Source: JABFSS01 sp964497975 (GTDB lineage: Bacteria > Patescibacteriota > Gracilibacteria > Peribacterales > Peribacteraceae). Taken from it: a stretch of 64,000 nt of DNA. The stretch spans positions 124,001-188,000 of the forward strand of contig CAZCFO010000001.1 of the NCBI GenBank assembly GCA_964497975.1, given 5' to 3'. Below, in pieces: positions 43,337-51,146 of this stretch. Position numbers and translations under genes: made by a program. The notes under the pieces were generated by a model, which worked only from the letters and a program-made list of their open reading frames with translations, ran no database searches and was not told the origin of the DNA. Every line of letters starts with the position of its first letter. Within the stretch, counting starts at the first letter, position 1.

Positions 43337-43450
43337 ACGAATAACGAATTACGACGAACGCATAATACTTACTACGTAATACGTAATACGTATTACGTAT
43401 GTTGTATTAAGCGCGTGTCGCTCTGCGTGATACGTCATTCGTCATTCATC
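43337..43450. repeat. Word-iterated hairpin, ATACGTA/AATTACGA mixed family
   Basis: gacgaataacgaattacgacgaacg pairs with cgtgatacgtcattcgtcattc, and an inner part iterates acgtaatacgtaatacgtatt. It is 3' of the 43453 lipoprotein gene and upstream of tRNA-Cys on the minus strand. Confidence 0.75.
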
Positions 43451-43452
43451 CG

Positions 43453-44031
43453 CTATTTGCTGCTCACCGCCGTGGGTTCGCTGAACCGCACGGATTTGAA
43501 CATGAGGAGCAGCTCCTGCTCGAGCGTGGTGCTGATGGAGACCGGCGTGAGCGCGGTGTAGGTGTAGCCGATGTTCGCCGCGACGGCCGAGAGCTGGTAG
43601 AAGCGCCGCTCGGGATCGCCGGCGACCGGCTGCGCGGTGAAGACGTGGAGATCGACGTCCTGGTTCTCGACCTTCATGGCGCGGCTGTCGATGAGCTTGT
43701 AGCCGGGAAGCGTCGTGACGGACCGGATGCTCGCCTTGCTGTACGCGGCGGAGTCGAGCGGCGTCGACAGTTTTTCGCTCGTGACCGTGAGCGTGGGCGT
43801 CTGGCCCGAAACCATCTTCTCGCTCTGGAAGGCGACCACCACCTGGTCGGGCACACCCCGCTCATCGAGTTTTTCGCGCTCCAGCACCACCCATCCCGCC
43901 GGGAGGCACACGCCCAATACGCCGTTCCAGAACTGCTCCTTGCAGGTCACTCCCGCCGTCTTCGTGTCCCCTCCGCCGCAGCCGGCAAGCAGGAGGAGAA
44001 GGCATCCGGAGGCGAGAAGACGCTTGATCAT
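43453..44031 (-). CDS. Lipoprotein of unknown function
   Basis: A 192-aa lipoprotein: signal peptide with lipobox LLLAGC followed by GGGDTK. The mature domain reads as mixed alpha/beta (FWNGVLGVCLPAGWVVLERE; PTLTVTSEKLSTPLDSAAYS; YKLIDSRAMKVENQDVDLHV; ELLLMFKSVRF), reminiscent of PsbP/LpqN-like folds, but not enough to assign. ATG 44031 is supported by TATCAT 8 nt upstream (44040-44045). It is divergent from the large surface-protein gene. Confidence 0.72.
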   Translation of the reverse strand: MIKRLLASGCLLLLLAGCGGGDTKTAGVTCKEQFWNGVLGVCLPAGWVVLEREKLDERGVPDQVVVAFQSEKMVSGQTPTLTVTSEKLSTPLDSAAYSKASIRSVTTLPGYKLIDSRAMKVENQDVDLHVFTAQPVAGDPERRFYQLSAVAANIGYTYTALTPVSISTTLEQELLLMFKSVRFSEPTAVSSK

Positions 44032-44039
44032 TGGGCGGA

Positions 44040-44045
44040 ATGATA
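44040..44045 (-). promoter_or_regulatory. -10 box (TATCAT), leaderless lipoprotein gene
   Basis: TATCAT on the minus strand, 8 nt before ATG 44031. Confidence 0.5.
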
Positions 44046-44172
44046 CCGAAGAGGCCAAGGAGGTCAAAGCGTCCGTCGACGGGAAAATCGCGCCAGAGAA
44101 TGATCCCGACGAAGGTGGACATCTTGTCCAAATACCGCACGGTAGACGATTGAGGGGGAGGCCGAAAAGTGC

Positions 44173-44178
44173 TAAAAT
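44173..44178 (+). promoter_or_regulatory. -10 box (TAAAAT) of the surface-protein gene
   Basis: TAAAAT is 10 nt before ATG 44189; AAGGA in the interval may act as a minimal ribosome-binding site if the transcript starts early. Confidence 0.45.
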
Positions 44179-44188
44179 AGAAGGATTT

Positions 44189-46678
44189 ATGCGAACCCTC
44201 GTTCTCCGACTCACGCTCGCTCTGGCACTGCTCTCCAATCCTGCGTTCGCGTCGGGCGCCTCTCCGGCGATGTGGCCGTCCGTGACGGTCGATGACGTGG
44301 TGGCGGGTTTCGAAACGGCGGTCCAGGTGACGGGCCTCGCCCCGCAGGCAACGGTCGATCTCCACGTCGTTTCCCCGTCGTCCGATGACACGACGCTCCC
44401 CGTGACCGCGGATGCGCAGGGCGCGGGCAAGACGTCCATCCCCTCCGCGCTGACGGCCGAAGCCGGGCTCTATCGCGTGTTCGTCGTCGCCGGAAAGCAG
44501 AAGATCGGCGATGAGGCGCACTTCGAGGTGCTCAGCGACCGCGTCGATCCCATCCTCTCGCAGATCAACGCCAGCACGCCGGTGATCCCCGCCGACGGCC
44601 GGTCGGTCGCGACGGTGACGGTGACGCTCCAGGACGCGCACGGCAATCCCCTCCCCGGACGCCCGGTGCAGCTCATCGGCAGCCGCGCGGAGGACCGCAT
44701 CGCCGCGCTGTCGACCACGCGCGACACCGATGTGCGCGGCCAGATTTCCTTCGCCGTCCAGACGCAGACGCCGGGCGACATCGCCCTGCGCGCCATCGAT
44801 CTGCTGAGCGGAACCATGCTGACGCAGGTCGCGCACGTGTTCGCCGCCCCCGACTCCTCGATGGGCGGTTTCGCCGGCTGGAACGCCGCTCCCGCGTATC
44901 CCTCCGCCGGATGGATGCCCCCGGCAAACCCCTTTGTGGGCCAGGTGACGCCGGGCGCCGCTCCCGCCCCGACGGGGAAAGCGTATGACGTCGTCGATCA
45001 CTTCGAGATCACGGTGAGTACGCCCACCGCGAAAGTGAAGGACGTGATCCCCCTCGTGACGGTGAAGGCGGTCGACGCCAAGGGCGCGGTGGTCGAGAGC
45101 TACGTCGGCGAGGCCCTGATGACCTCCCCCACGGACCCGAATGCGACCCTGCCCGGACTCCCGCCCAGCGAGGGCGCGGTGAAGTTCGCCGCCAAAAACC
45201 GCGGCGTCGTCACCTTCCCCTGGGCGATCAGTTTCAGCCGCGGCGGAACGCATACGCTGGAAGTGAAGGACGACACCGGAGCCGTGACGGGAAAGACGTC
45301 GGTCACCGTCACCGGCACCACCGAGATCCCGGAGAACCGCAAGATCCGCGTCGACTCCCCCGCCAACGGCGAGACGGTCAATTCGCGCGAGGCGATGGTG
45401 AAGGGCAAGGGCCCCGTGCTCACCAACCTCGTGGTGTGGGCCGTGGACGCATCCACGCCGATCGACAGCGTCACGGCCAGCGACCCCGTCGGCCTTGCCG
45501 AAACGCAGGATGACGGCACGTTCGGATTCGTGGCCCCCCTCCCCGCAAACAGCGTCGACGTGATCCTGCAGATCCAGGACGAGGGCGGACAATACGATTC
45601 GGGACCCATCCGCGTGAAGCTCGATACCGAAGGGCCCGCCATCGCCTACACGCTCGAACCGGCGGAGCCCAAGGAAGGAGAAACGATCACTCTGCGCGTG
45701 ACGAGCGAGCCGGGGCTGCCGTCGGTCGCCGTCGATCTGCCCGACAGGCAGCTGCTGCTCACCGAAAGCATTCCGGGTTCCTACCAGCTGCTCTTCCCCG
45801 CGCCCTCGCGCGGCGATGCGGCATTCACGGTGTCCGCCACGGATCCGGCCGGAAACACGACGCGCCGGAGCGGCACGCTCTCGGTGACGGGCCCGCTCAT
45901 TCCGCAGGTGCAGAACGTCCGCGTGCAGGCGCTTGCCGGAGGACTGGAACTCACCTGGGACCCCATTCCCGACCCCACCATCACGGGCTACCGCATTGAG
46001 GTCGGCCGCGGTCCCGGACGCGTCGACACGACCCTGGACACGCCGGAGGTCACCGACAGCGCCTCGATCATGGGCCTCAAAGGCGGCATCGATTACTTCC
46101 TGTATGTGCGAGCGGCGCGCGGCGAGGAAAAGGGCCCCCCGAGCATTCCCGTGATCTCGCGCACCCTGGGCATGGAACTCAACGTCACGCCCCAGGAAGG
46201 AGGCCTGCTTCTGCAGTGGACCTTCCCGGACGCGACGCCTCTTTCCCAGTTCCTCCTGGAATTCGGAAGCATGGAGGGCGAATTCTCCGAAAAGCGCCCC
46301 CTCGACGGCGCGATGCGCGCCTACACGCTCAAGGACCTGCTCGCGCAGCCGTATCTGATCCGCCTGACGCCGGTCGCCATCACGGGGGAATCGCTCATCG
46401 ATCTCGCCGTGGTCGTGCAGGGCACCCCCCTGCCGCTCGGCGCGTTCCACGCGTCGGCCGAGGAAATCGGCATGATCCCCACGGACACCGTTCCGCCGGA
46501 CGACACGCTGCACGAGGGCGCGCCCGAGGTGACGCACACCGGTCTGCCCCCGATTTCGCCCCGCTGGGCCCTTGGAGGCGCGGGCCTGCTGCTCGGGTAT
46601 TACTGGTACCGCCGCAAGAAGTCGATGCGCGACACCCGCCAGTTTTTGAATGCGATGAACAGGACGTATCATTCCTGA
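44189..46678 (+). CDS. Large surface protein with Ig-like and fibronectin-like domains, C-terminal membrane anchor
   Basis: An 829-aa exported protein. Signal peptide (LVLRLTLALALLSNPAFA). Tandem beta-sandwich domains follow: an invasin-like (Big_1) block near residues 120-220 (PADGRSVATVTVTLQDAHGN, a classic Big_1 start), further Ig-like blocks, and a fibronectin-type segment near 580-660 (LELTWDPIPDPTITGYRIEV). A C-terminal transmembrane helix (WALGGAGLLLGYYW) and basic YRRKKS tail leave the body outside the cell. Probably adhesion or envelope architecture; no enzymatic domain. G+C is high and even, so it is native rather than recently acquired. Confidence 0.82.
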   Translation: MRTLVLRLTLALALLSNPAFASGASPAMWPSVTVDDVVAGFETAVQVTGLAPQATVDLHVVSPSSDDTTLPVTADAQGAGKTSIPSALTAEAGLYRVFVVAGKQKIGDEAHFEVLSDRVDPILSQINASTPVIPADGRSVATVTVTLQDAHGNPLPGRPVQLIGSRAEDRIAALSTTRDTDVRGQISFAVQTQTPGDIALRAIDLLSGTMLTQVAHVFAAPDSSMGGFAGWNAAPAYPSAGWMPPANPFVGQVTPGAAPAPTGKAYDVVDHFEITVSTPTAKVKDVIPLVTVKAVDAKGAVVESYVGEALMTSPTDPNATLPGLPPSEGAVKFAAKNRGVVTFPWAISFSRGGTHTLEVKDDTGAVTGKTSVTVTGTTEIPENRKIRVDSPANGETVNSREAMVKGKGPVLTNLVVWAVDASTPIDSVTASDPVGLAETQDDGTFGFVAPLPANSVDVILQIQDEGGQYDSGPIRVKLDTEGPAIAYTLEPAEPKEGETITLRVTSEPGLPSVAVDLPDRQLLLTESIPGSYQLLFPAPSRGDAAFTVSATDPAGNTTRRSGTLSVTGPLIPQVQNVRVQALAGGLELTWDPIPDPTITGYRIEVGRGPGRVDTTLDTPEVTDSASIMGLKGGIDYFLYVRAARGEEKGPPSIPVISRTLGMELNVTPQEGGLLLQWTFPDATPLSQFLLEFGSMEGEFSEKRPLDGAMRAYTLKDLLAQPYLIRLTPVAITGESLIDLAVVVQGTPLPLGAFHASAEEIGMIPTDTVPPDDTLHEGAPEVTHTGLPPISPRWALGGAGLLLGYYWYRRKKSMRDTRQFLNAMNRTYHS

Positions 46679-46774
46679 GGCAAACGAGGAAAACGAAGCA
46701 AACGATGCAAACGACGATGCACTGCCACCACACTCCTCGTTTCCCTCGTTTGCCTCGATTGCCTCGTTTCCTTC
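46679..46774. repeat. Word-iterated hairpin, AAACGA/TCGTTT family
   Basis: ggcaaacgaggaaaacgaagc and following aaacga words pair with tcctcgtttccctcgtttgcctcgattgcctcgtttcc. It fills the gap between the surface-protein and PfkB genes. Confidence 0.85.
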
Positions 46775-46775
46775 C

Positions 46776-47786
46776 ATGATCTCTTCTCCCGCTCACACCA
46801 ACGCCCGTCGGACCCTCTCTATTGGGGGCGCCACGTATGACCTCTTCGTGCGCACCGGGCCGGGCATGATCGCCGAAGACAGCGGAAAGAAGATTCTCGC
46901 GCTTCCGCTCGGCGCCAAGGTCCGCGTGGAACAGGTCATCGAAACCTGCGGCGGCGGCGCATCGAACACCGCGGTGGGCCTTTCGCGCCTGGGATGCACG
47001 GCGCATTTCTGCGGGATCCTCGGCAGCGACCAGTGGGGGCAGCGCCTGCTGGAGAACTTCCGCAAGGAAGGAGTCGACGCACGCTGCACGACCGTCGTGG
47101 AGCGCGAGACGTCCAGCTTTTCGATCATCCTCTCCGCCGGCAGCGGCGAGCGGGTGATCCTCTACGATCCCGGGACCAACGCGCACCTGCACGACGCCAA
47201 CTTCGACCGCGAGCACGCCGCGACCATGGATTGGCTCTACCTGAACCACATCCACGAGCGCAGCTGCGTGATCGAGGACGACATCGTGGGCATCCTGGAA
47301 AAGAATCCGTCCATCGGCCTCACCTGGAATCCCGGAGGGCCCCAGCTGACCGCCGGCATGCGGGACGAGACGGCGCAGGCGCTGCTCAGGCAGACGGACC
47401 TGCTCCTGTGCAACAAAGAGGAAGCACTGCTCTTCACCGGCAAAAAAACCCTGGATGCCGCGATGGACGCCCTTCTGGAACACGGCGTCCGGATCGCCTG
47501 CATTTCCGACGGCAAGCGCGGATCCGTGGGCGCGGAGGGAAAGCGCCGCGTCCGCTGCCCCGTTCTGGACACCGCCGTAGTGGAGACGACGGGAGCCGGA
47601 GACGCCTTCGGCACCGGCGCGACATGGGCGCTGCTGCAGGGCTTGGACTTGCCAATGTTGCTCCGTGCGGGTACGATAAACGCAGCCAGCGTGATTGGCG
47701 CCATTGGCGCCCAGGCCGGCCTCCTCACAGACATCGACATGCACAACCGCTTGAAAGACGTGCGACTGGATGTTGAGGAAATCTGA
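46776..47786 (+). CDS. PfkB-family carbohydrate kinase
   Basis: A 336-aa ribokinase-like kinase phosphorylating a sugar or nucleoside. N-terminal SIGGATYDLFV; GGGASNTAVGLSRLG (substrate lid region); the PfkB signature near the end, VETTGAGDAFGTGATWALL, with the catalytic Asp and anion hole. Substrate is not resolvable by eye; adenosine/ribokinase-type and fructokinase-type are all possible. It is followed after 14 nt by a hypothetical gene, probably in one transcript. Confidence 0.87.
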   Translation: MISSPAHTNARRTLSIGGATYDLFVRTGPGMIAEDSGKKILALPLGAKVRVEQVIETCGGGASNTAVGLSRLGCTAHFCGILGSDQWGQRLLENFRKEGVDARCTTVVERETSSFSIILSAGSGERVILYDPGTNAHLHDANFDREHAATMDWLYLNHIHERSCVIEDDIVGILEKNPSIGLTWNPGGPQLTAGMRDETAQALLRQTDLLLCNKEEALLFTGKKTLDAAMDALLEHGVRIACISDGKRGSVGAEGKRRVRCPVLDTAVVETTGAGDAFGTGATWALLQGLDLPMLLRAGTINAASVIGAIGAQAGLLTDIDMHNRLKDVRLDVEEI

Positions 47787-47800
47787 TTCCCTCTCCTTCT

Positions 47801-48412
47801 ATGTCGGACGACGTTCTCCTCCAGGTCCAGGAACTACTGGACACCGCGCAGGCCTCCCTCAAGACGGCCCACGCCCTTCTCCGCGACATGACCGGCGTCA
47901 CCGACACCACCCGAGAGCGGCACGTGCTGCGCGCCGGATCCATGACGACCGGCCCCGTGAGCGGCCGCGTGATCGAAGGGATTTTCGACGGACAGAACAT
48001 GGTGGACAGCGGCGGGCAGACGTATCCGGTTCCCGCCAACTACGCCTCCAAGAGCAAGCTGGTGGAGGGCGACGGCATGAAGCTGACGATCACCGACGAA
48101 GGCAAATTCATCTACAAGCAGATCGCCCCGATCCCCCGCCGCACGGCGCTGGGCGTGCTGATCCAGGAGGACGGCCAGTACAAGGTGCTCGCCGAGGGCA
48201 AGGCCCTGCGCGTGCTCCTCGCGTCCGTGACATTCTACCGCGCCGAAGTCGGCGACCAGGTCACCGTGCTGCTCCCCGAGAAGGGCGACGCCAAGTGGGG
48301 CGCCGTCGAAGCGGTCCTGCCCAAGCACATCGCCGAAGCCGCCGCGCGAGCAACAGTCGCGGGAGGCGGATCGAAGCATGGGGAGGATGGCGAACTGAGC
48401 CCCTCTATGTAA
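47801..48412 (+). CDS. Hypothetical protein
   Basis: A 203-aa soluble protein. An N-terminal helix (VLLQVQELLDTAQASLKTAH) is followed by a beta-rich domain (VSGRVIEGIFDGQNMVDSGG, YPVPANYASKSKLVEGDGMK, LTITDEGKFIYKQIAPIPRR) that resembles small RNA- or nucleotide-binding barrels, then YRAEVGDQVTVLLPEKGDAK. No known family identified. Probably co-transcribed with the PfkB gene 14 nt upstream. Confidence 0.65.
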   Translation: MSDDVLLQVQELLDTAQASLKTAHALLRDMTGVTDTTRERHVLRAGSMTTGPVSGRVIEGIFDGQNMVDSGGQTYPVPANYASKSKLVEGDGMKLTITDEGKFIYKQIAPIPRRTALGVLIQEDGQYKVLAEGKALRVLLASVTFYRAEVGDQVTVLLPEKGDAKWGAVEAVLPKHIAEAAARATVAGGGSKHGEDGELSPSM

Positions 48413-48511
48413 GGCACAGAGGGGACACAGGAAGCATAGGGCACAAAAGAGCAGTCTATTTTTTCGGCTTTTTTCGTCTGTGCCCTTTGTCCCCTCTGTG
48501 CCATCTGTCCC
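48413..48511. repeat. Word-iterated hairpin, GGCACAGAGGGGACA family
   Basis: ggcacagaggggacacagg and gggcacaaa pair with tttgtcccctctgtgcc and tgtgccctttg around a T-rich centre. It begins at the preceding stop codon. Confidence 0.8.
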
Positions 48512-48535
48512 CTACCCTGCTATTCTGGACCCCGC

Positions 48536-49867
48536 ATGCGATTTCCCGCACGTCTGATCGTCCCCGTTCTGGCCGCCCTCCTTCTCGTGGGCAGCGCTCT
48601 GGGGTACGCGTGGTGGCAGCTGCGCGAAACGGAGGCGCGGCTGCGGCAGGAGGCGCGGGCCGCGGCGGAGATGGAAAGCCTTCCGGGAGGAACCGGGAGC
48701 GGCACCGTCCGCGCCTCGCCGGAAGACGCGGGCGACATCGTGCTCATCCGCCTGCGGCAGGGCGACCTGCTCGCGCTGCAGGGTGAATGGGCGAGCGCGG
48801 AACGCGAATACCAGGCGTCGGTGGACGCCGGCGGCGGCATTCCCGCGCTGCGGAAACTCGCGCAGGCGCAGATGCAGAGGCGCGAGATCGAGAAAGTCCG
48901 TGGCACCATCCAAAAACTCCGCGATGCGGGCGCCCGGGACGAGGATCTCCTCCTCTTGTCGGTGATCATCGACCTGCGCACGGGCAGGCTGGTGCAGGCG
49001 CAGCAGGCCGTCGCGGCCGCCCCGGATTCGCCCCAGAAGCACTACGGCCTCGCCCTCCTCAGCCTGATCCAGGGCAATCATGATGAGACGAAGAAGGAGC
49101 TCAAGCTCGTCATCGGCGGCTGGGATCCCACATTGCGGTCGTACGCCCGGACGCTGCAGGCCGCCTACGACGAATTCGCGCTGTTTCCCGAGAACAACGC
49201 CATCCATCTGACCACGCTCCTCTCCCGCGCGCTCGCGCAAACCCAGGAATGCGAGCTGGCCCTGCCGCTGCTGGGCGGGGTACTCTCGAAGCAGGCCGAC
49301 TACCGCGACGCATGGACGGTGCAGGGGTACTGCGAGCTGACGACGGAGCGCTTCAACGACGCGCTCGCGTCCTTCGAAAAAGCGTACTCGATCGATCCCG
49401 AGAAGCCGGAGATCCAGTACTTCCTGGGGCGCACGTACATGGTGCTGGGGCAGTGGAAGAACGCAGCGACGTTCCTTCAGTACGCGCTCGTGAACGGTTT
49501 CGAGCCCAAGAAGGAAGTCCGCCGCCGGCTGGTGGACGCCGCCATCCAGGCCGGCAACAAGCCGCTCGCGCTGGACCAGAGCGCCGCGCTGATCCCGGAG
49601 CCCGACGCGGACCCGGGTCTGTTTGAAACGGTGATCACCCTCGCGATCCAGCTGGAGAAAAAAGAGGACGCGTACCAGTACGCGCAGGTGGCGCTCACCA
49701 AGTGGCCGGACTCCCCCAAGATCCTGGATCTCGCGGGCTGGGCGGCGATGGAAACCGACCGTCCGGACGAGGCCCGGACCGCGCTCGAAAAAGCCGTCCG
49801 GCTGGACCCGGATCTGGAGAGCGCGCGGACGCGGCTAGAGGAACTGAATGCGACGCAGGGGCAGTAG
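48536..49867 (+). CDS. TPR-repeat protein with N-terminal membrane anchor
   Basis: A 443-aa protein: one N-terminal transmembrane segment (LIVPVLAALLLVGSALGYAWW), a short coiled linker, then tetratricopeptide repeats to the end (e.g. AWTVQGYCELTTERFNDALA, IQYFLGRTYMVLGQWKNAAT, LDLAGWAAMETDRPDEARTA). Such proteins scaffold envelope complexes; the partner is unknown. TATTCT lies 9 nt before ATG 48536. Confidence 0.82.
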   Translation: MRFPARLIVPVLAALLLVGSALGYAWWQLRETEARLRQEARAAAEMESLPGGTGSGTVRASPEDAGDIVLIRLRQGDLLALQGEWASAEREYQASVDAGGGIPALRKLAQAQMQRREIEKVRGTIQKLRDAGARDEDLLLLSVIIDLRTGRLVQAQQAVAAAPDSPQKHYGLALLSLIQGNHDETKKELKLVIGGWDPTLRSYARTLQAAYDEFALFPENNAIHLTTLLSRALAQTQECELALPLLGGVLSKQADYRDAWTVQGYCELTTERFNDALASFEKAYSIDPEKPEIQYFLGRTYMVLGQWKNAATFLQYALVNGFEPKKEVRRRLVDAAIQAGNKPLALDQSAALIPEPDADPGLFETVITLAIQLEKKEDAYQYAQVALTKWPDSPKILDLAGWAAMETDRPDEARTALEKAVRLDPDLESARTRLEELNATQGQ

Positions 49868-49882
49868 TTCCGCCGGGCGTTC

Positions 49883-49917
49883 CACAAGGACATGGAATCT
49901 ATGATTTTGTCCTTGTG
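49883..49917 (+). terminator. Hairpin after the TPR gene
   Basis: CACAAGGACA with a 14-nt loop pairs with TGTCCTTGTG, followed by AAAAAG rather than T residues, so it is at best a terminator for the other strand. Confidence 0.35.
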
Positions 49918-49992
49918 AAAAAGAAAACAGCGCACTGCAAATTACATCCTTCACCGGAGAATCTTTTCTATGGTTTTTCAGCAGATAAGGTC

Positions 49993-50553
49993 ATGGCCAT
50001 GACTTTTGTTTCCCATCATCGACAATCTACTCGCATGCCCGGAAGGGATTATTCGATCTGCGGAATGTATTTCGTCACGATTTGTACGAAGAATAGGGAA
50101 TGTATGTTCGGAAATGTCCGGGAAGGAACTATGGAACTAAATGCATTCGGGCAACGTGCAGAAAATTGTTGGCGCGCAATTCCTTATCATTTTCCCCATG
50201 TAGATATCGACGCTTTCGTGATCATGCCAAACCACGTACACGGAATTCTCCATATTCGGGATCGTCGGGGCGTTGCATGCAACGCCCCTAGAACAAACGT
50301 GACACCACGTAGGGGCGCAGCATGCTGCGCCCCTACCCTCATCCCCCTCTCCGGGCCAGTCTCCGGTTCGTTAGGCGCCATTGTCCGCTCATTCAAATCG
50401 GCCGTCACAAAATCCGTAAATGATGTCCGAAACAGACCCGGGGAATGTCTATGGCAACGAAATTATCATGACCGAATTATCCGGGATTGCGCAGCGCTCG
50501 AAGAATTTCGGGAATACATTCAAGAGAATCCGAAACGATGGATTCGCCCCTGA
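49993..50553 (+). CDS. REP-associated tyrosine transposase (RAYT, Y1/IS200-like)
   Basis: A 186-aa HUH single-strand transposase. Key residues: RDYSICGMYFVTICTKNREC (first strand), the His pair in MPNHVHGI (about residue 80), and the C-terminal nucleophile region NYHDRIIRD with Tyr. The reading frame passes through two perfect GGGGC...GCCCC palindromes (50267-50336), adding about 30 residues between HUH motif and Tyr helix. G+C (about 48%) is below that of neighbours. RAYTs process REP palindromes carrying GTAG, and such palindromes occur in this window. Starts at 49993 or 49999 are equally possible. Confidence 0.88.
   Translation: MAMTFVSHHRQSTRMPGRDYSICGMYFVTICTKNRECMFGNVREGTMELNAFGQRAENCWRAIPYHFPHVDIDAFVIMPNHVHGILHIRDRRGVACNAPRTNVTPRRGAACCAPTLIPLSGPVSGSLGAIVRSFKSAVTKSVNDVRNRPGECLWQRNYHDRIIRDCAALEEFREYIQENPKRWIRP
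50267..50288. repeat. 22-bp perfect palindrome GGGGCGTTGCA/TGCAACGCCCC inside the RAYT gene
   Basis: A perfect inverted repeat followed by TA; same GGGGC...GCCCC design as 33801-33823. It keeps the transposase frame open. Confidence 0.8.
50309..50336. repeat. 28-bp perfect palindrome GTAGGGGCGCAGCA/... inside the RAYT gene
   Basis: Left arm GTAGGGGCGCAGCA, right arm its exact complement, ending CTAC. The GTAG tetranucleotide at the head is the hallmark of RAYT-linked REP sequences. Confidence 0.85.
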
Positions 50554-50557
50554 CATA

Positions 50558-50947
50558 AACAAAAAGACATCTTGCGATGCCTTTTTGTGTTTGTTTTGCC
50601 TGCCTCCGTGGCTATCAACGGCGAATCACATGAGTCTACCGCTGAGCCATTCGTTATGAGTGGAGGAAAGCTGAGGGGAGGTGCCCCCGGTTCTCTGCCT
50701 TGCTGGGGTTTCTTGTTTCTCCTCGGAACCCGCCGAAGTCCCCGGACCGGTCTGCCGTGCAAAGCACTAAGGCTATGAGGAGACACTGGGGAGGAACAAA
50801 GCACGCCGCTGGAGCAGACCTCACATCCACGGCGCGACATTGCAGAGCAGAGAGAGGAGTGGACGCGCGGGAGTGTCCAGTCCCCTCTCTGCGAGGGGAA
50901 TCATCCGTTGATGATGTGAATGATCCCTACTTCTTTTTCCCTTTTTT
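50558..50947 (+). ncRNA. Structured RNA candidate, copy B, with terminator
   Basis: It begins 4 nt after the RAYT stop. It shares its block order with copy A (21888 to 21458, minus), including AACAAAAAGAC, CCGTGGCTATC..CGGCGA, GGTTCTC..TGCTG..GGTTTCTT, TCCTCGGAACC, GACACTGG and GCAGAGCAGAGAG. The 3' stem is AGAGAGGAGTGGAC-loop-GTGTCCAGTCCCCTCTCT. A hairpin GGGAATCAT...ATGATCCC followed by a T-rich run (50895-50947) looks like an intrinsic terminator, which argues for a stand-alone RNA. No credible protein frame. Family unknown. Confidence 0.5.
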
Positions 50948-51133
50948 GTGTGAAGGCCCGGGCCTTGTGTATGTGTGTGTGCTTTTGTGTGGGTGATTTG
51001 CGGGATGACGTATGCAAATCGAAGCATCGTACGCAGAGTCGGGGGCGAACGCAATAAAGTGCGCTGGCAACAGGAGAATATTGTTGTATGAATACATTTT
51101 GTGTTCGTGTTGGTGGTCCTGCGGGAATGTCTT

Positions 51134-51139
51134 TAGAAT
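51134..51139 (+). promoter_or_regulatory. -10 box (TAGAAT), leaderless start at 51147
   Basis: TAGAAT overlaps an upstream ATG (51138) and is followed by 7 nt before ATG 51147, so the second ATG is the likely start. Nothing else is seen in 50950-51130. Confidence 0.55.
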
Positions 51140-51146
51140 GCGGCAA

